This document shows positions 36,628 to 46,286 of a DNA stretch of 64,000 nt, one piece after another. The translations under genes and the position numbers were made by a program. Where the stretch lies: positions 146,224 to 210,223 of the forward strand of contig NZ_FLYE01000023.1 in the NCBI RefSeq assembly GCF_900093605.1. The letters run 5' to 3'. This DNA is from Candidatus Terasakiella magnetica. Lineage in GTDB: Bacteria; Pseudomonadota; Alphaproteobacteria; Rhodospirillales; Terasakiellaceae. The notes below the pieces were generated by a model. The model saw only the letters and a list, made by a program, of their open reading frames with translations, had not been told where the DNA came from and did not search any database. How positions within the stretch are numbered: position 1 is the first letter of the stretch; each line of letters begins with the position of its first letter.

Positions 36628-37209
36628 ATGGGTACACCCACCGATCTCCCCCCACATCCACATGTGGCAGAAAAAGTCGACGAACTAAAAATTCATGAGG
36701 ACGAAAAACACGTCCCGTTTCCCGACTTCCTTGACAATCTTATCCGCCATATCGGCCATGCTGTTTGCGGTGTAAATGCACTGTTAATCGCGGCCATCAT
36801 TGGCAACGTGGCACTGCGTTATGGTTTTTCAAATGGTCAGGTCTGGCTGGAAGAATTGCAATGGCACTTTTATGCCATCGGCGTGATGATGGGGCTTTCT
36901 TATGCGCAAGTAAATGACAGCCACATCCGTGTTGATATCTTACATGCGCGTTTTTCTGATCGCACCAAGCGCATTGTTGAAATTATCGGCATCTTGTTAT
37001 TCGTTTTGCCGTTTATCTGGGTGATTTTCTATCACAGCCTTGATTTTGTTTACGATTCATATCGCACTTCTGAGCGCTCAGACGCACCGCTTGGTCTGCC
37101 CTATCGCTGGCTCATCAAAGGCTTTATTCCCCTGTCATTTGGCTTGCTTGGGCTTGGTGTACTTTCCCGCCTCATCCGTGACGTTTACCTACTTGTGAAA
37201 GGACGTTAA
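36628..37209 (+). CDS. dctQ: DctQ, TRAP transporter small membrane subunit
   Basis: A 193-residue four-helix inner-membrane protein that scaffolds DctM and the binding protein. It has a soluble N-terminal 35 residues and then helices beginning IGHAVCGVNALLIAAIIGNV. The DctQ hallmark EELQWHFYAIGVMMGLSYA (Trp-containing E-x-x-x-W) precedes the conserved H-I-R-V-D motif. GGAGG precedes the start. It is followed by dctM with a 4-base gap. Confidence 0.93.
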   Translation: MGTPTDLPPHPHVAEKVDELKIHEDEKHVPFPDFLDNLIRHIGHAVCGVNALLIAAIIGNVALRYGFSNGQVWLEELQWHFYAIGVMMGLSYAQVNDSHIRVDILHARFSDRTKRIVEIIGILLFVLPFIWVIFYHSLDFVYDSYRTSERSDAPLGLPYRWLIKGFIPLSFGLLGLGVLSRLIRDVYLLVKGR

Positions 37210-37213
37210 GACC

Positions 37214-38596
37214 ATGGAAAATGAAATCATCGTCGGCGCAATGTTCGCAAGTTTCATCATCTTCTTATTCTTGGGCATTCCTGTTGCTTGGGTCTTGGGT
37301 GGTGTTGGTGTTCTCTTTGCTGGTGTTGGCTATTTTGCCGATATCTATCTTGATACAATGACCGGGCTGGACTTTCTAACCCTTGGCCTTGTGGTTAACC
37401 GTGTCTTTAAAATTATGGATAACTGGGTCCTTGTGGCCTTACCCATGTTTATCTTTATGGGGCTTATGCTTGATGAGTCCGGTATTGCTGAGCGTTTAAT
37501 GAAATCCATGCAGGAATTGTTCGGTAAAGTGCGCGGTGGTCTTGCCATCACGGTCACTTGTATCGGGATTATTCTGGCGGCCTCCACAGGCATTATCGGG
37601 GCCTCTGTTGTTCTGCTTGGCCTGTTGTCGTTGCAACCCATGTTGCAACAGGGCTATAATAAACAGCTTGCTGTGGGCACCGTTGCGGCATCGGGCTGTC
37701 TTGGTATCTTGATCCCGCCGTCTATTATGCTGGTGATCATGGCTGACCAGCTGGCCCTAAGTGTGGGTGACCTGTTTATGGGTGCTGTGTTCCCGGGGCT
37801 TTTGTTGGGTGCGCTTTATATCATCTATATTCTGGTCTACGGTTTGGTGAAGCCTGAAAATACCCCGCTTTCCCAAGATCGTCGCGATCTGGAACTTCAT
37901 GTTCTGTGGGATGTGGCAAAAGCTGTTATGCCTGCGGTTCTTTTGATCTTTGCCGTGCTGGGTTCTATCTTTGCCGGTATGGCAACTCCAACCGAAGCCT
38001 CCGGTGTGGGTGCGCTTGGTGCAACGCTTCTTGCAGCCTTTTATCGCAACCTTAACATCAAGGTCTTCTTTGAAGTCTGTAAGGCAACCTTTAACACCAC
38101 AGCTTACATCTTTGCCATCTTCCTTGGGGCGACCTGTTTTGCCCTTGTGCTTCGTGAACTCGGTGGGGATGAGATTATTGAGGGGATGCTCACAGGCCTG
38201 CCGTTTGGTCCATATGGCATTGTCATGGTGATCTTGGGCTTTGTCTTCTTGCTCGGCTTTATTCTGGACTGGATTGAAATCACCTTGATTGTCCTGCCGC
38301 TTTTGGCACCTGTGGTTTCTGCGCTGGGCTTGGATGTACCGGGCTATGGCGTGATTGATAATCCTGATCTGGTTTGGTTCGTGATGTTGGTGGCAATGAC
38401 CTTGCAAACCAGTTTCCTAACCCCACCTGTAGGTTTTGCCCTTTTCTATCTTAAAGGGGTCTGTCCGCCGGAAATTAAGCTGATGGATATCTATAAAGGT
38501 GTTGTCCCATTCATCATCTTGCAGCTGATCGGCCTATCAATTGTAGCCTTCTGGCCGACGATCGTAACCTGGTTACCATCCGTGGCCTATAACTAA
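37214..38596 (+). CDS. dctM: DctM, TRAP transporter large membrane subunit
   Basis: A 460-residue inner-membrane protein with about 12 helices, in the DctM family; it couples uptake to a sodium (or proton) gradient. Landmarks are FLFLGIPVAWVLGGVGVLFA, the helix-loop segment ASTGIIGASVVLLGLLSLQP and the GILIPPSIMLVIMADQ motif, then FAGMATPTEASGVGA and LGFILDWIEITLIVLPLLAP, with TPPVGFALFYLKGV near the end. It lies between dctQ and the lldE gene with 12 bases to the latter. Confidence 0.95.
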   Translation: MENEIIVGAMFASFIIFLFLGIPVAWVLGGVGVLFAGVGYFADIYLDTMTGLDFLTLGLVVNRVFKIMDNWVLVALPMFIFMGLMLDESGIAERLMKSMQELFGKVRGGLAITVTCIGIILAASTGIIGASVVLLGLLSLQPMLQQGYNKQLAVGTVAASGCLGILIPPSIMLVIMADQLALSVGDLFMGAVFPGLLLGALYIIYILVYGLVKPENTPLSQDRRDLELHVLWDVAKAVMPAVLLIFAVLGSIFAGMATPTEASGVGALGATLLAAFYRNLNIKVFFEVCKATFNTTAYIFAIFLGATCFALVLRELGGDEIIEGMLTGLPFGPYGIVMVILGFVFLLGFILDWIEITLIVLPLLAPVVSALGLDVPGYGVIDNPDLVWFVMLVAMTLQTSFLTPPVGFALFYLKGVCPPEIKLMDIYKGVVPFIILQLIGLSIVAFWPTIVTWLPSVAYN

Positions 38597-38608
38597 GGAG
38601 GGAAGCTT

Positions 38609-39367
38609 ATGAGCCGTATTTATCCTGATAAACCTCAATCCGTGTATTTTTTCGGCACCTGTCTTGTGGATTTATTTTATCCCAAGGCAGGGGTTGCGGG
38701 GATGGAATTGATCAAGCGCGAAGGCGTTGAGGTCATCTTTCCCCAAGGACAAAGCTGTTGCGGTCAACCGGCGTTTAATTCCGGTCACCGCGATGACGCC
38801 CGCGAAGTTGCACGCGCACAGCTGGGTTTATTCCCAAAAGATATTCCCGTTGTGCTGCCTTCTGGGTCTTGTGCAGGCATGATGCATAAACATTATCCAG
38901 AATTGTTTGAAGGTGATCGTGATTATGACAAGGCTTGTGAGCTTGCTTCGCGTGTTTATGAACTGAGCGACTTCTTGCTCAATGTGTTGAAGGTCGATCT
39001 TACTGATCAGGGGGATCCGCTTAAGATTACATGGCATGGTTCCTGTCATTCCCAACGTGAAATGGGTGTGCGCGAACAGCCAAAAGAACTGATCAAGCAA
39101 TTATCAAATGTGGAGCTGGTTGAGCTTGCCCGCGAAAAAGAATGTTGCGGTTTTGGCGGAACGTTTGCTGTACGCCAGCCTGAAATCTCTGCGGCTATGG
39201 TGTCTGATAAAGTTGATGATGCAGAAGCCACGGGTGCTGAGAAACTGATCTCGGGTGATTGCGGTTGCATGATGAATATCACAGGCCATATGGAACATCG
39301 CAGCAGCGAGCTCTCAGGCCAGCATTTAGCAGAGTTTTTATGGGAGCGTACCAATGGGAATCGTTAA
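38609..39367 (+). CDS. lutA: LldE/LutA, Fe-S oxidoreductase subunit of L-lactate oxidation
   Basis: A 252-residue soluble protein with two CCG domains (cysteine-rich, Fe-S/heme-reductase type): CCGQPAFNSGH at about 47-57 and CCGFGGTFAV at about 180-190. This is the YkgE/LldE/LutA family, which with LutB and LutC oxidises L-lactate to pyruvate in Shewanella and Bacillus. AAGGAGG precedes the ATG, and the 3' end overlaps lutB by 14 bases. Its placement next to a D-lactate dehydrogenase gene and a TRAP system supports a lactate role. Confidence 0.93.
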   Translation: MSRIYPDKPQSVYFFGTCLVDLFYPKAGVAGMELIKREGVEVIFPQGQSCCGQPAFNSGHRDDAREVARAQLGLFPKDIPVVLPSGSCAGMMHKHYPELFEGDRDYDKACELASRVYELSDFLLNVLKVDLTDQGDPLKITWHGSCHSQREMGVREQPKELIKQLSNVELVELAREKECCGFGGTFAVRQPEISAAMVSDKVDDAEATGAEKLISGDCGCMMNITGHMEHRSSELSGQHLAEFLWERTNGNR

Positions 39368-40790
39368 CGGTAAAAACTTTAAAGAACGTGCTTCAAAAGC
39401 GCTTCAAGACCAGCAGTTGCGCGGAAATTTCCGCAAAGCCATGGATGGCTTGATGACAAAGCGTGCCGCGCAGTTTGAAAATGGGGATGAATGGACACGT
39501 CTGCGCGCCCTTGGTGAAAGCATCAAGAAACGCGCCTTGTCCAAACTGCCAGAACTGCTTGTGCAATTGGAAGAAAACCTGATTAAAAACGGCATTAAGG
39601 TCCATTGGGCCGAGGATGTGGATCAGGCCAACGAGATTATTTTAGGGATTTTAAATTCCCATGATGTGAAAACCGTGGTGAAGGGTAAATCCATGGTGTC
39701 TGAGGAAATGGAGCTGAACCATTTTCTAGGCGATCACGGTATTAAGGCCCTAGAGGCCGATTTGGGTGAATATATCGTGCAGATGGCAGATGAAATGCCG
39801 TCTCACATTATTATGCCTGCCATTCACATGAACAAAGGGCAAATTGCCAAGCTGTTTACAGACAAGCTGCACACAGAATATTCTGAAGATGCAGCTGAGC
39901 TGACAGCCATTGCCCGCAAAGAACTCCGTCGTGAATTTGCCAACGCAGGCGCAGGCCTGTCGGGGGTGAATTTCGCGGTAGCCGAGACCGGAACGCTCTG
40001 CCTCGTTGAAAATGAGGGTAACGGGCGGATGGTGACGACAGTTCCCCCTGTCCATATCGCCGTCACCGGAATCGAAAAAGTGGTGGAAAACTTAAGTGAT
40101 GTCCCCGCACTCTTAAGCCTGTTGACCCGATCAGCGACGGGTCAACCCATCACGACTTATTTCAACATGATCAACAGCCCGCGCAAAGAAGGTGAAAAAG
40201 ATGGTCCCCAAGAGGTTCATCTGGTTTTGCTGGATAATGGGCGCTCTGATGTCTATCGCGATGTTGAGACCCGCGACACCTTACAGTGCATCCGTTGTGG
40301 GGCCTGTATGAACCATTGTCCTGTCTATACCCGTGTGGGCGGTCATGCTTATGGTGGGGTTTATCCCGGCCCTGTTGGGAAAATCCTCACCCCGCAACTG
40401 GAAGGTCTGGACCAATATCCAGAACATGCCAGTGCCTCAACATTGTGTAATGCCTGTGTTGAAGTGTGCCCGGTGAAAATCCCCATTGCCAAGATGCTGG
40501 TGCGTCTGCGCGATGAAAATTCCGGTAATTGTCCCCATGGAGAACATCCTGTGAAGGGCCGTGGTGCCAAATCATCCGCTGTTGAGCATGCCGGCTGGAA
40601 GGGATGGAAAGCCATGAATGCCAACCCAACCACCTACAAGGTTGCCACCAAAGCCATGAGCAAAATGGGCAATCTGATGCCGTCAAGTCTACCTATGTTG
40701 TCTGAATGGACCTCGGTACGTTCCAAGCCGAAGTTCGCCAAGCAAACACTACATGATCTTGTTAAAAAGATGGATGTGAAAAATGACTAA
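39354..40790 (+). CDS. lutB: LldF/LutB, iron-sulfur subunit of L-lactate oxidation
   Basis: A 478-residue protein. An N-terminal DUF162 (LUD) domain is followed by two ferredoxin-type motifs, CIRCGACMNHCPVY and CNACVEVCPVKIP, carrying two 4Fe-4S clusters. The C-terminal 100 residues are a DUF3390-like tail. YkgF/LldF/LutB family. It overlaps lutA and lutC at both ends, so the three subunits are made in step. Confidence 0.94.
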   Translation: MGIVNGKNFKERASKALQDQQLRGNFRKAMDGLMTKRAAQFENGDEWTRLRALGESIKKRALSKLPELLVQLEENLIKNGIKVHWAEDVDQANEIILGILNSHDVKTVVKGKSMVSEEMELNHFLGDHGIKALEADLGEYIVQMADEMPSHIIMPAIHMNKGQIAKLFTDKLHTEYSEDAAELTAIARKELRREFANAGAGLSGVNFAVAETGTLCLVENEGNGRMVTTVPPVHIAVTGIEKVVENLSDVPALLSLLTRSATGQPITTYFNMINSPRKEGEKDGPQEVHLVLLDNGRSDVYRDVETRDTLQCIRCGACMNHCPVYTRVGGHAYGGVYPGPVGKILTPQLEGLDQYPEHASASTLCNACVEVCPVKIPIAKMLVRLRDENSGNCPHGEHPVKGRGAKSSAVEHAGWKGWKAMNANPTTYKVATKAMSKMGNLMPSSLPMLSEWTSVRSKPKFAKQTLHDLVKKMDVKND

Positions 40791-41439
40791 TACAGCCCGA
40801 GAAAATATCCTAGCCAAACTGAATGCAGCCCAGCCTTCTAAAACATATGAAGCCTCAGACTTTAATGTGTTGAAAGAAAAACAGCTCAGTCCAGAAGAGC
40901 GCATCCGAAAATATAAAGAGGTCACAACAGCGGTAAATACGGTTGTGTTTGACCTTGATCGCGCCAATTGGGTGGAGCAGTTGGAAAAGCTGCTTGAAGA
41001 AAAAGGTATCCGTCATTTGATGTATGCCCCCTCTTGTGATTTGGGCCAAAACATCGAAGAAAAATGGTCGCAGAAATCCGCTGCCCTTGTCCCCTACAAC
41101 AAGGCGATGGAAGAATGCAAAGACGTGCTCTTTGATATTGATGCGGCTATTACCTCAACTCTGGGCGCGGTGGCTGAAACCGGTAGTGTGATCTTATGGC
41201 CCACTAAGGAAGAGCCTAGATTGCTCTCGCTCACACCGCCTGTGCATATCGCCGTGGTGCAGGCTGATAAATTCTACAATACATTTTATGAGGCGATTGA
41301 GAGCAGCAACTGGGCGTCAAACATGCCGACAAATGCTTTGTTGATTTCCGGTCCCAGTAAAACCGCCGATATCGAACAAGAGCTTTGTTATGGCGTTCAT
41401 GGCCCTAAAGAGCTGATCGTCCTCATCATTCACGACTAA
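40783..41439 (+). CDS. lutC: LldG/LutC, LUD-domain subunit of L-lactate oxidation
   Basis: A 218-residue soluble protein consisting of a LUD (DUF162) domain. Landmarks are TLGAVAETGSVILWPTKEEPR and a C-terminal GVHGPKELIVLIIHD, the family signature. It is the third subunit of the LutABC/LldEFG complex and overlaps lutB by 8 bases. Confidence 0.94.
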   Translation: MTNTARENILAKLNAAQPSKTYEASDFNVLKEKQLSPEERIRKYKEVTTAVNTVVFDLDRANWVEQLEKLLEEKGIRHLMYAPSCDLGQNIEEKWSQKSAALVPYNKAMEECKDVLFDIDAAITSTLGAVAETGSVILWPTKEEPRLLSLTPPVHIAVVQADKFYNTFYEAIESSNWASNMPTNALLISGPSKTADIEQELCYGVHGPKELIVLIIHD

Positions 41440-41459
41440 TTCATAAAAAGAGCTTTAAA

Positions 41460-44400
41460 ATGATCAACCGTCCTGAAAAAATCCGTCGTCTATTAGCTGC
41501 AAACCGTGGTGAAATTGCCATTCGGATCTGCCGTGCGGCATCCGAGCTGGGGATTGAGACCGTTGCGATTTATTCCAACGAAGACCGTTTTGCCCTTCAT
41601 CGTTTTAAAGCTGATGAATCATATCTGATTGGTGAAGGTAAAGGTCCGGTTGAAGCTTACCTTGATATTGAAACCATCATCCGTGTGGCAAAAGATGCCA
41701 ATGTGGATGCGATCCATCCCGGCTATGGCCTGCTTTCTGAAAATCCGACTTTTGCGCGCCGTTGTGAAGAAGAAGGTCTTATCTTTGTTGGGCCAAAAGC
41801 GGAAGTCATGGAAGGGCTTGGCAATAAGGTTTCTGCGCGCAATCTTGCCGTGCGCGCTGGTGCGCCAGTGGTGCCTGCAACAAACGCGCTGCCCGATGAT
41901 GAAGAGGTGATTAAGGCTGAGGCGGCAAAGGTCGGCTATCCCATGATCACCAAAGCCTCATGGGGTGGTGGTGGTCGCGGTATGCGCGAGATTGAAAGCG
42001 AGGCTGAGCTTTTACAACAGGTCGATGCGGCAAAACGCGAAGCCAAGGCCGCCTTTGGCAATGATGAGCTCTATTTGGAAAAACTTGTGCGCCGTGCCCG
42101 TCACGTTGAAGTGCAGATCATTGGCGATACCCATGGCAATGTGGTTCACCTGTTTGAGCGTGATTGTTCGGTCCAGCGTCGCAACCAAAAAGTCGTAGAG
42201 CGTGCCCCTGCACCTTATTTAAATGATGAAAAACGCACAGAGCTTTGTGAAGCCGCCTTGAAAATTGCGCGCACGGCGAATTATTCCTGTGCGGGTACCG
42301 TTGAATTCCTCATGGATGTGGATACAGAAGAATTCTACTTTATTGAGGTGAACCCACGTGTACAGGTGGAACATACTGTAACCGAAGTGGTGACAGGCAT
42401 TGATATCGTTCAGGCCCAAATCCGTATTTGTGAAGGGGCGATGATCGGGCGTGATGATAGTGGGGTCCCTGCCCAAGAAGACATCAAGCTTAATGGTCAT
42501 TCCATCCAGTGTCGTGTAACGACCGAAGACCCTGAAAATAACTTTATCCCAGATTACGGCAAAATCCTTGCTTATCGCGGGGCGACAGGCTTTGGTATTC
42601 GCCTTGATGGTGGGACGGCCTTTAGCGGGGCGTTGGTGACGCGTTATTACGATAGCCTTTTGGAAAAAGTCACCGCATGGGGTGCAAGCCCGAATGAGGC
42701 GGTGGCGCGTATGGATCGTGCCTTGCGTGAATTTCGTATTCGCGGGGTTGCAACCAATCTGACTTTCCTTGAAAATGTTCTGTCTCATGAAAAGTTCCTC
42801 ACCGGGGCTTATACCACCAAGTTTATTGATACCGCGCCTGAGCTATTTGATATGCCAAAGCGTCAGGATCGTGCCTCTAAACTGTTGAATTTCCTTGGCG
42901 AAGTGATGGTGAATGGCAATCCAGAAGTGGCTGGTCGTATCCATCCAAACCATATTCATCACCCAAGCGCGCCTAACTACGCCGTGCCCATTGGCGATGG
43001 TTTAAAGCAGAAATTGGCAAATGAGGGGCCAAAGGCTGTGGCAGACTGGATGCTTGCCCAAGATCGTCTGCTTCTCACCGATACCACCATGCGCGATGCC
43101 CATCAGTCCTTGTTAGCCACCCGTGTGCGCACCGATGATTTGGTTAAAATTGCACCAAGTTATGCAGCGCGTTTGCCTGAGCTGTTCTCCGTTGAATGTT
43201 GGGGTGGGGCGACCTTTGATGTGGCTATGCGTTTCTTAAAAGAATGCCCATGGGAGCGTTTGGAACGTTTAAGTGCAGCAATGCCCAACCATTTGACCCA
43301 AATGTTGCTACGTGCCAGCAATGGGGTGGGCTATACCAACTATCCTGATAATGCGGTGAAATACCTTGTTGAGCGCGCTGCAAATGCGGGCATGGATGTG
43401 TTTCGTGTGTTTGATAGCCTTAACTGGGTTGAAAATATGCGCGTTGCCATGGATGCGGTGCTTGATACGGGCAAGATGTGTGAAGCCACGGTTTGTTACA
43501 CAGGCGATACCTTAGATGCAAACCGTTCAAAATATGATCTAAAATATTATGTTGATATGGCAAAGGAACTGGAAGGTGCTGGTGCACATATCCTTGCCAT
43601 TAAAGATATGGCGGGCTTGTTGAAACCAGCTGCTGCCACGCAGCTCTTTAGCGCGCTTAAAAATGAAATTTCCATTCCGGTTCATTTCCATACTCATGAC
43701 ACTTCAGGAATTGCAGCTGCCTCCATTTTGGCAGCCGCAGAGGCCGGTGTTGACGCCGTAGACGCAGCCCTTGACTCAATGAGCGGTCTAACCTCTCAAG
43801 CAAACCTCGGCTCTATCGTGGCGGCACTGAAAAACACCCCGCGCGACACCGGCCTCGACCAAACAGCTTTGCGCAAAGTTTCTGATTATTGGGAAGCGGT
43901 GCGTGCCAATTATGTTGGTTTTGAAAGCGATATCCGTTGTGGCACAAGTGATGTTTATAACCACGAAATGCCCGGTGGTCAGTATACCAACCTGCGCCAA
44001 CAAGCGCGCAGCCTTGGCATTGAAGAACATTGGTCTGAAGTTTCAGACGCTTATGCTGATGTGAACCAGATGTTTGGTGACATCGTCAAAGTGACACCGT
44101 CTTCCAAGGTTGTGGGCGATATGGCCTTGATGATGGTGACGTCATCTTTAAGCCGTGATGATGTGGAAAACCCCGATAAAGAAATTGCGTTTCCAGACTC
44201 GGTTGTTTCTTTCTTCAAAGGCGAGCTAGGCCAGCCAACAGGTGGCTTCCCAAAAGCTTTACAAGATAAAGTCTTAAAAGGGGAAACGCCTATTACCGTG
44301 CGCCCGGGCTCTGTCATGGACCCGCTTGACCTAGATGCTGAGCGCAAGGCAGCAGAAGAAATCGCAGGTCGTACGATCAGTGAGAATGAACTTGCCTCTT

Positions 44401-44909
44401 ACATCATGTATCCAGCGGTGTTTCGCGATTATGTGAGCCATCAAAATGAATTTGGGGATGTGACTGTTTTGCCCACAGGTGCGTTCTTTTACGGGATGGA
44501 AGCGGGCGAAGAAATGGCGGTGGATATTGCCAAGGGCAAGACCTTGTTTATTCGTTTTCGCGCTATGTCAGATGCGGATGAAGAAGGGCGACGCACCGTC
44601 TTTTTCGAGCTAAATGGTCAACCGCGTAACGTTAAAATTACCGATAAGGCAACAGCACCGCAAAAAGAAGCCGCCCCTAAGGCCGAAGATGGCAATGAAA
44701 ACCATGTGGGTGCGCCCATGCCCGGCCTTGTGGTTTCTGTTGCAGTTAAAGAAGGTGATGAGGTTGAGCGCGGTGATGTGTTGTGTTCCATTGAAGCCAT
44801 GAAGATGGAAACCTCTGTGCTGGCTGAAAAATCCGGCACCATTGAGCGTGTTGTTTCAAGTGCTGGAACCCAAGTTGATACCAAGGACCTTCTTGTGGTC
44901 CTTGGTTAA
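41460..44909 (+). CDS. pyc: Pyruvate carboxylase (single-chain, biotin-dependent)
   Basis: A 1149-residue enzyme that carboxylates pyruvate to oxaloacetate. Domains in order: biotin carboxylase (about 10-460; GYPMITKASWGGGGRGM, EVNPRVQVEHTVTE), carboxyltransferase (about 530-830; TTMRDAHQSLLATRVRTDD, FRVFDSLNW, HFHTHDTSG), a PYC_OADA domain, and a biotin carrier domain (about 1080-1149) with the biotinylated lysine in EAMKMETS. It is 20 bases after lutC, in the same direction, so pyruvate made by lactate oxidation would be turned straight into oxaloacetate. A 9-bp hairpin (44881-44905) sits across the last codons. Confidence 0.97.
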   Translation: MINRPEKIRRLLAANRGEIAIRICRAASELGIETVAIYSNEDRFALHRFKADESYLIGEGKGPVEAYLDIETIIRVAKDANVDAIHPGYGLLSENPTFARRCEEEGLIFVGPKAEVMEGLGNKVSARNLAVRAGAPVVPATNALPDDEEVIKAEAAKVGYPMITKASWGGGGRGMREIESEAELLQQVDAAKREAKAAFGNDELYLEKLVRRARHVEVQIIGDTHGNVVHLFERDCSVQRRNQKVVERAPAPYLNDEKRTELCEAALKIARTANYSCAGTVEFLMDVDTEEFYFIEVNPRVQVEHTVTEVVTGIDIVQAQIRICEGAMIGRDDSGVPAQEDIKLNGHSIQCRVTTEDPENNFIPDYGKILAYRGATGFGIRLDGGTAFSGALVTRYYDSLLEKVTAWGASPNEAVARMDRALREFRIRGVATNLTFLENVLSHEKFLTGAYTTKFIDTAPELFDMPKRQDRASKLLNFLGEVMVNGNPEVAGRIHPNHIHHPSAPNYAVPIGDGLKQKLANEGPKAVADWMLAQDRLLLTDTTMRDAHQSLLATRVRTDDLVKIAPSYAARLPELFSVECWGGATFDVAMRFLKECPWERLERLSAAMPNHLTQMLLRASNGVGYTNYPDNAVKYLVERAANAGMDVFRVFDSLNWVENMRVAMDAVLDTGKMCEATVCYTGDTLDANRSKYDLKYYVDMAKELEGAGAHILAIKDMAGLLKPAAATQLFSALKNEISIPVHFHTHDTSGIAAASILAAAEAGVDAVDAALDSMSGLTSQANLGSIVAALKNTPRDTGLDQTALRKVSDYWEAVRANYVGFESDIRCGTSDVYNHEMPGGQYTNLRQQARSLGIEEHWSEVSDAYADVNQMFGDIVKVTPSSKVVGDMALMMVTSSLSRDDVENPDKEIAFPDSVVSFFKGELGQPTGGFPKALQDKVLKGETPITVRPGSVMDPLDLDAERKAAEEIAGRTISENELASYIMYPAVFRDYVSHQNEFGDVTVLPTGAFFYGMEAGEEMAVDIAKGKTLFIRFRAMSDADEEGRRTVFFELNGQPRNVKITDKATAPQKEAAPKAEDGNENHVGAPMPGLVVSVAVKEGDEVERGDVLCSIEAMKMETSVLAEKSGTIERVVSSAGTQVDTKDLLVVLG
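44881..44905 (+). other. Hairpin across the last codons of pyc
   Basis: A perfect 9-bp stem (44881-44889 and 44897-44905) with a 7-base loop, just before the stop codon at 44907-44909. There is no T-run. It may merely reflect codon choice for LLVVLG, or slow terminating ribosomes or shield the mRNA end. Confidence 0.3.
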
Positions 44910-44994
44910 TTCCACAAATAAAAAAACAGACGAAAGCGTCTCAAAAGCAATAATAATTTGTGTGTTAAGCCGTGTTTAATGAGGAGTATTGACC

Positions 44995-46248
44995 ATGAAT
45001 ATATCAGGTCAAGGGGAACAGGGAACGACTGCGCAACCAGCTATTTCGCTGGATGTGAATTATGCACAGGAAGTGTGTGATCTTATTGCGGATCAAACAG
45101 AATGCATCATTTCCTTTATGGGGGATAAAGGTGTCATTTTGGCCTCTTCCATTCATGAGCGTATCGGCGATATCCATGATATTGCCGGACGTATCATGCG
45201 CCATGATATGGATGTTTATGACGTCACCAAACAAGAAGCCGCCAAATCAGCAGGCATGCGCGAAGGGCGAAATATGGCCCTTGATGTAGAAGGCGCGCGT
45301 GTTTGCAGCATTGGAGTGGGCGGACCGTTAGATAAAGCGCGGGCTTATGCTGCCATTGTTCATCTTTCCATTCGCACCATGTTAGAAGCCCAGTCTATGG
45401 AAAGCCGCCATAAGGCAGAGCTCGCCGATATGTTGGAAGCGCGCCTTAATAGCAGCCTTGAGGCTATTCGGGGATCAATTCGCACACTTGATGAGACATG
45501 CCGTGAAATGGATGAGCGTATGACCTCAACGGTTTCATCAGGCCAAAATGTGTCGGATGCCAGCTTATCAACGCAACAAAATGTGGAAATGGTGTCAGCA
45601 GCGACCACAGAGCTCAGCGCCTCGGTTGGTGAAATTACAAGGCAAGTAAGCGATGTGGCAGGTGCGGTTGATGATATGCATGAAATATCAAATGATACCA
45701 GCTCCCAGATTGCACAGCTTGAAGCCGCGGCTGATCAAATCGGTCAGTTCATTCAAGTGATTACGGGGATTTCCAGCCAGACAAACCTGCTTGCTTTAAA
45801 CGCAACCATTGAAGCTGCGCGCGCGGGTGAGGCAGGAAAAGGTTTTGCGGTTGTGGCAAGTGAGGTGAAAAGCCTGGCAAAAGAAACCGATAAAGCCACC
45901 CAAGAAATCTCAGCCCAAGTAAAGCGTATTCAATCTCAAACCGGGCATTCGGTCAAAGCGATTAATAATATCGCTCATTCGGTCAATACCATTAACGAGA
46001 TTGTTGGTTCTGTTTCTGAATCAACCAATCAACAGGCTCAAGCCACCCATGAAATTGCAGAAAATTCAACACAAGCAGCAGGGGCGGCTGCGCAGATATC
46101 AACCGAGATTTCTGAAGTGATTGAGCTGGCTCAATCAACCGAAAGACGGGTGCAAACCGTTGCCCAAACCATGCAAAATTTACGACAGGACACACGATCG
46201 CTTTCAGAAGACATGAAAGAAGTGATACAGTCACTGCGTGTGCATTAA
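44995..46248 (+). CDS. Soluble chemoreceptor-like protein with CdaR-type sensor domain
   Basis: A 417-residue protein without any membrane segment; GAGGAG at 44981-44986 sets the ATG at 44995. Residues about 22-135 match the N-terminal diacid-recognition domain of CdaR/SdaR regulators ([20 protein letters not shown], then [20 protein letters not shown]). The rest is a methyl-accepting chemotaxis signalling hairpin with the CheW/CheA-contact tip [38 protein letters not shown]. There is no CheB/R-docking NWETF pentapeptide at the C-terminus (ends SLRVH). It stands between pyc and the D-lactate dehydrogenase gene, so a role in sensing a cytosolic carboxylate from this pathway is likely. CheA or a different partner must be supplied elsewhere. 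Confidence 0.88.
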   Translation: MNISGQGEQGTTAQPAISLDVNYAQEVCDLIADQTECIISFMGDKGVILASSIHERIGDIHDIAGRIMRHDMDVYDVTKQEAAKSAGMREGRNMALDVEGARVCSIGVGGPLDKARAYAAIVHLSIRTMLEAQSMESRHKAELADMLEARLNSSLEAIRGSIRTLDETCREMDERMTSTVSSGQNVSDASLSTQQNVEMVSAATTELSASVGEITRQVSDVAGAVDDMHEISNDTSSQIAQLEAAADQIGQFIQVITGISSQTNLLALNATIEAARAGEAGKGFAVVASEVKSLAKETDKATQEISAQVKRIQSQTGHSVKAINNIAHSVNTINEIVGSVSESTNQQAQATHEIAENSTQAAGAAAQISTEISEVIELAQSTERRVQTVAQTMQNLRQDTRSLSEDMKEVIQSLRVH

Positions 46249-46286
46249 AAAATAACAGGAAGTTCCACAGTCGAAAGAAGAATAAA

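Noticed and set aside
37757-38407. 216-residue open frame antisense to dctM
   Set aside because: The translation is His/Gln/Lys-rich without hydrophobic core or motif, and dctM on the other strand is certain.
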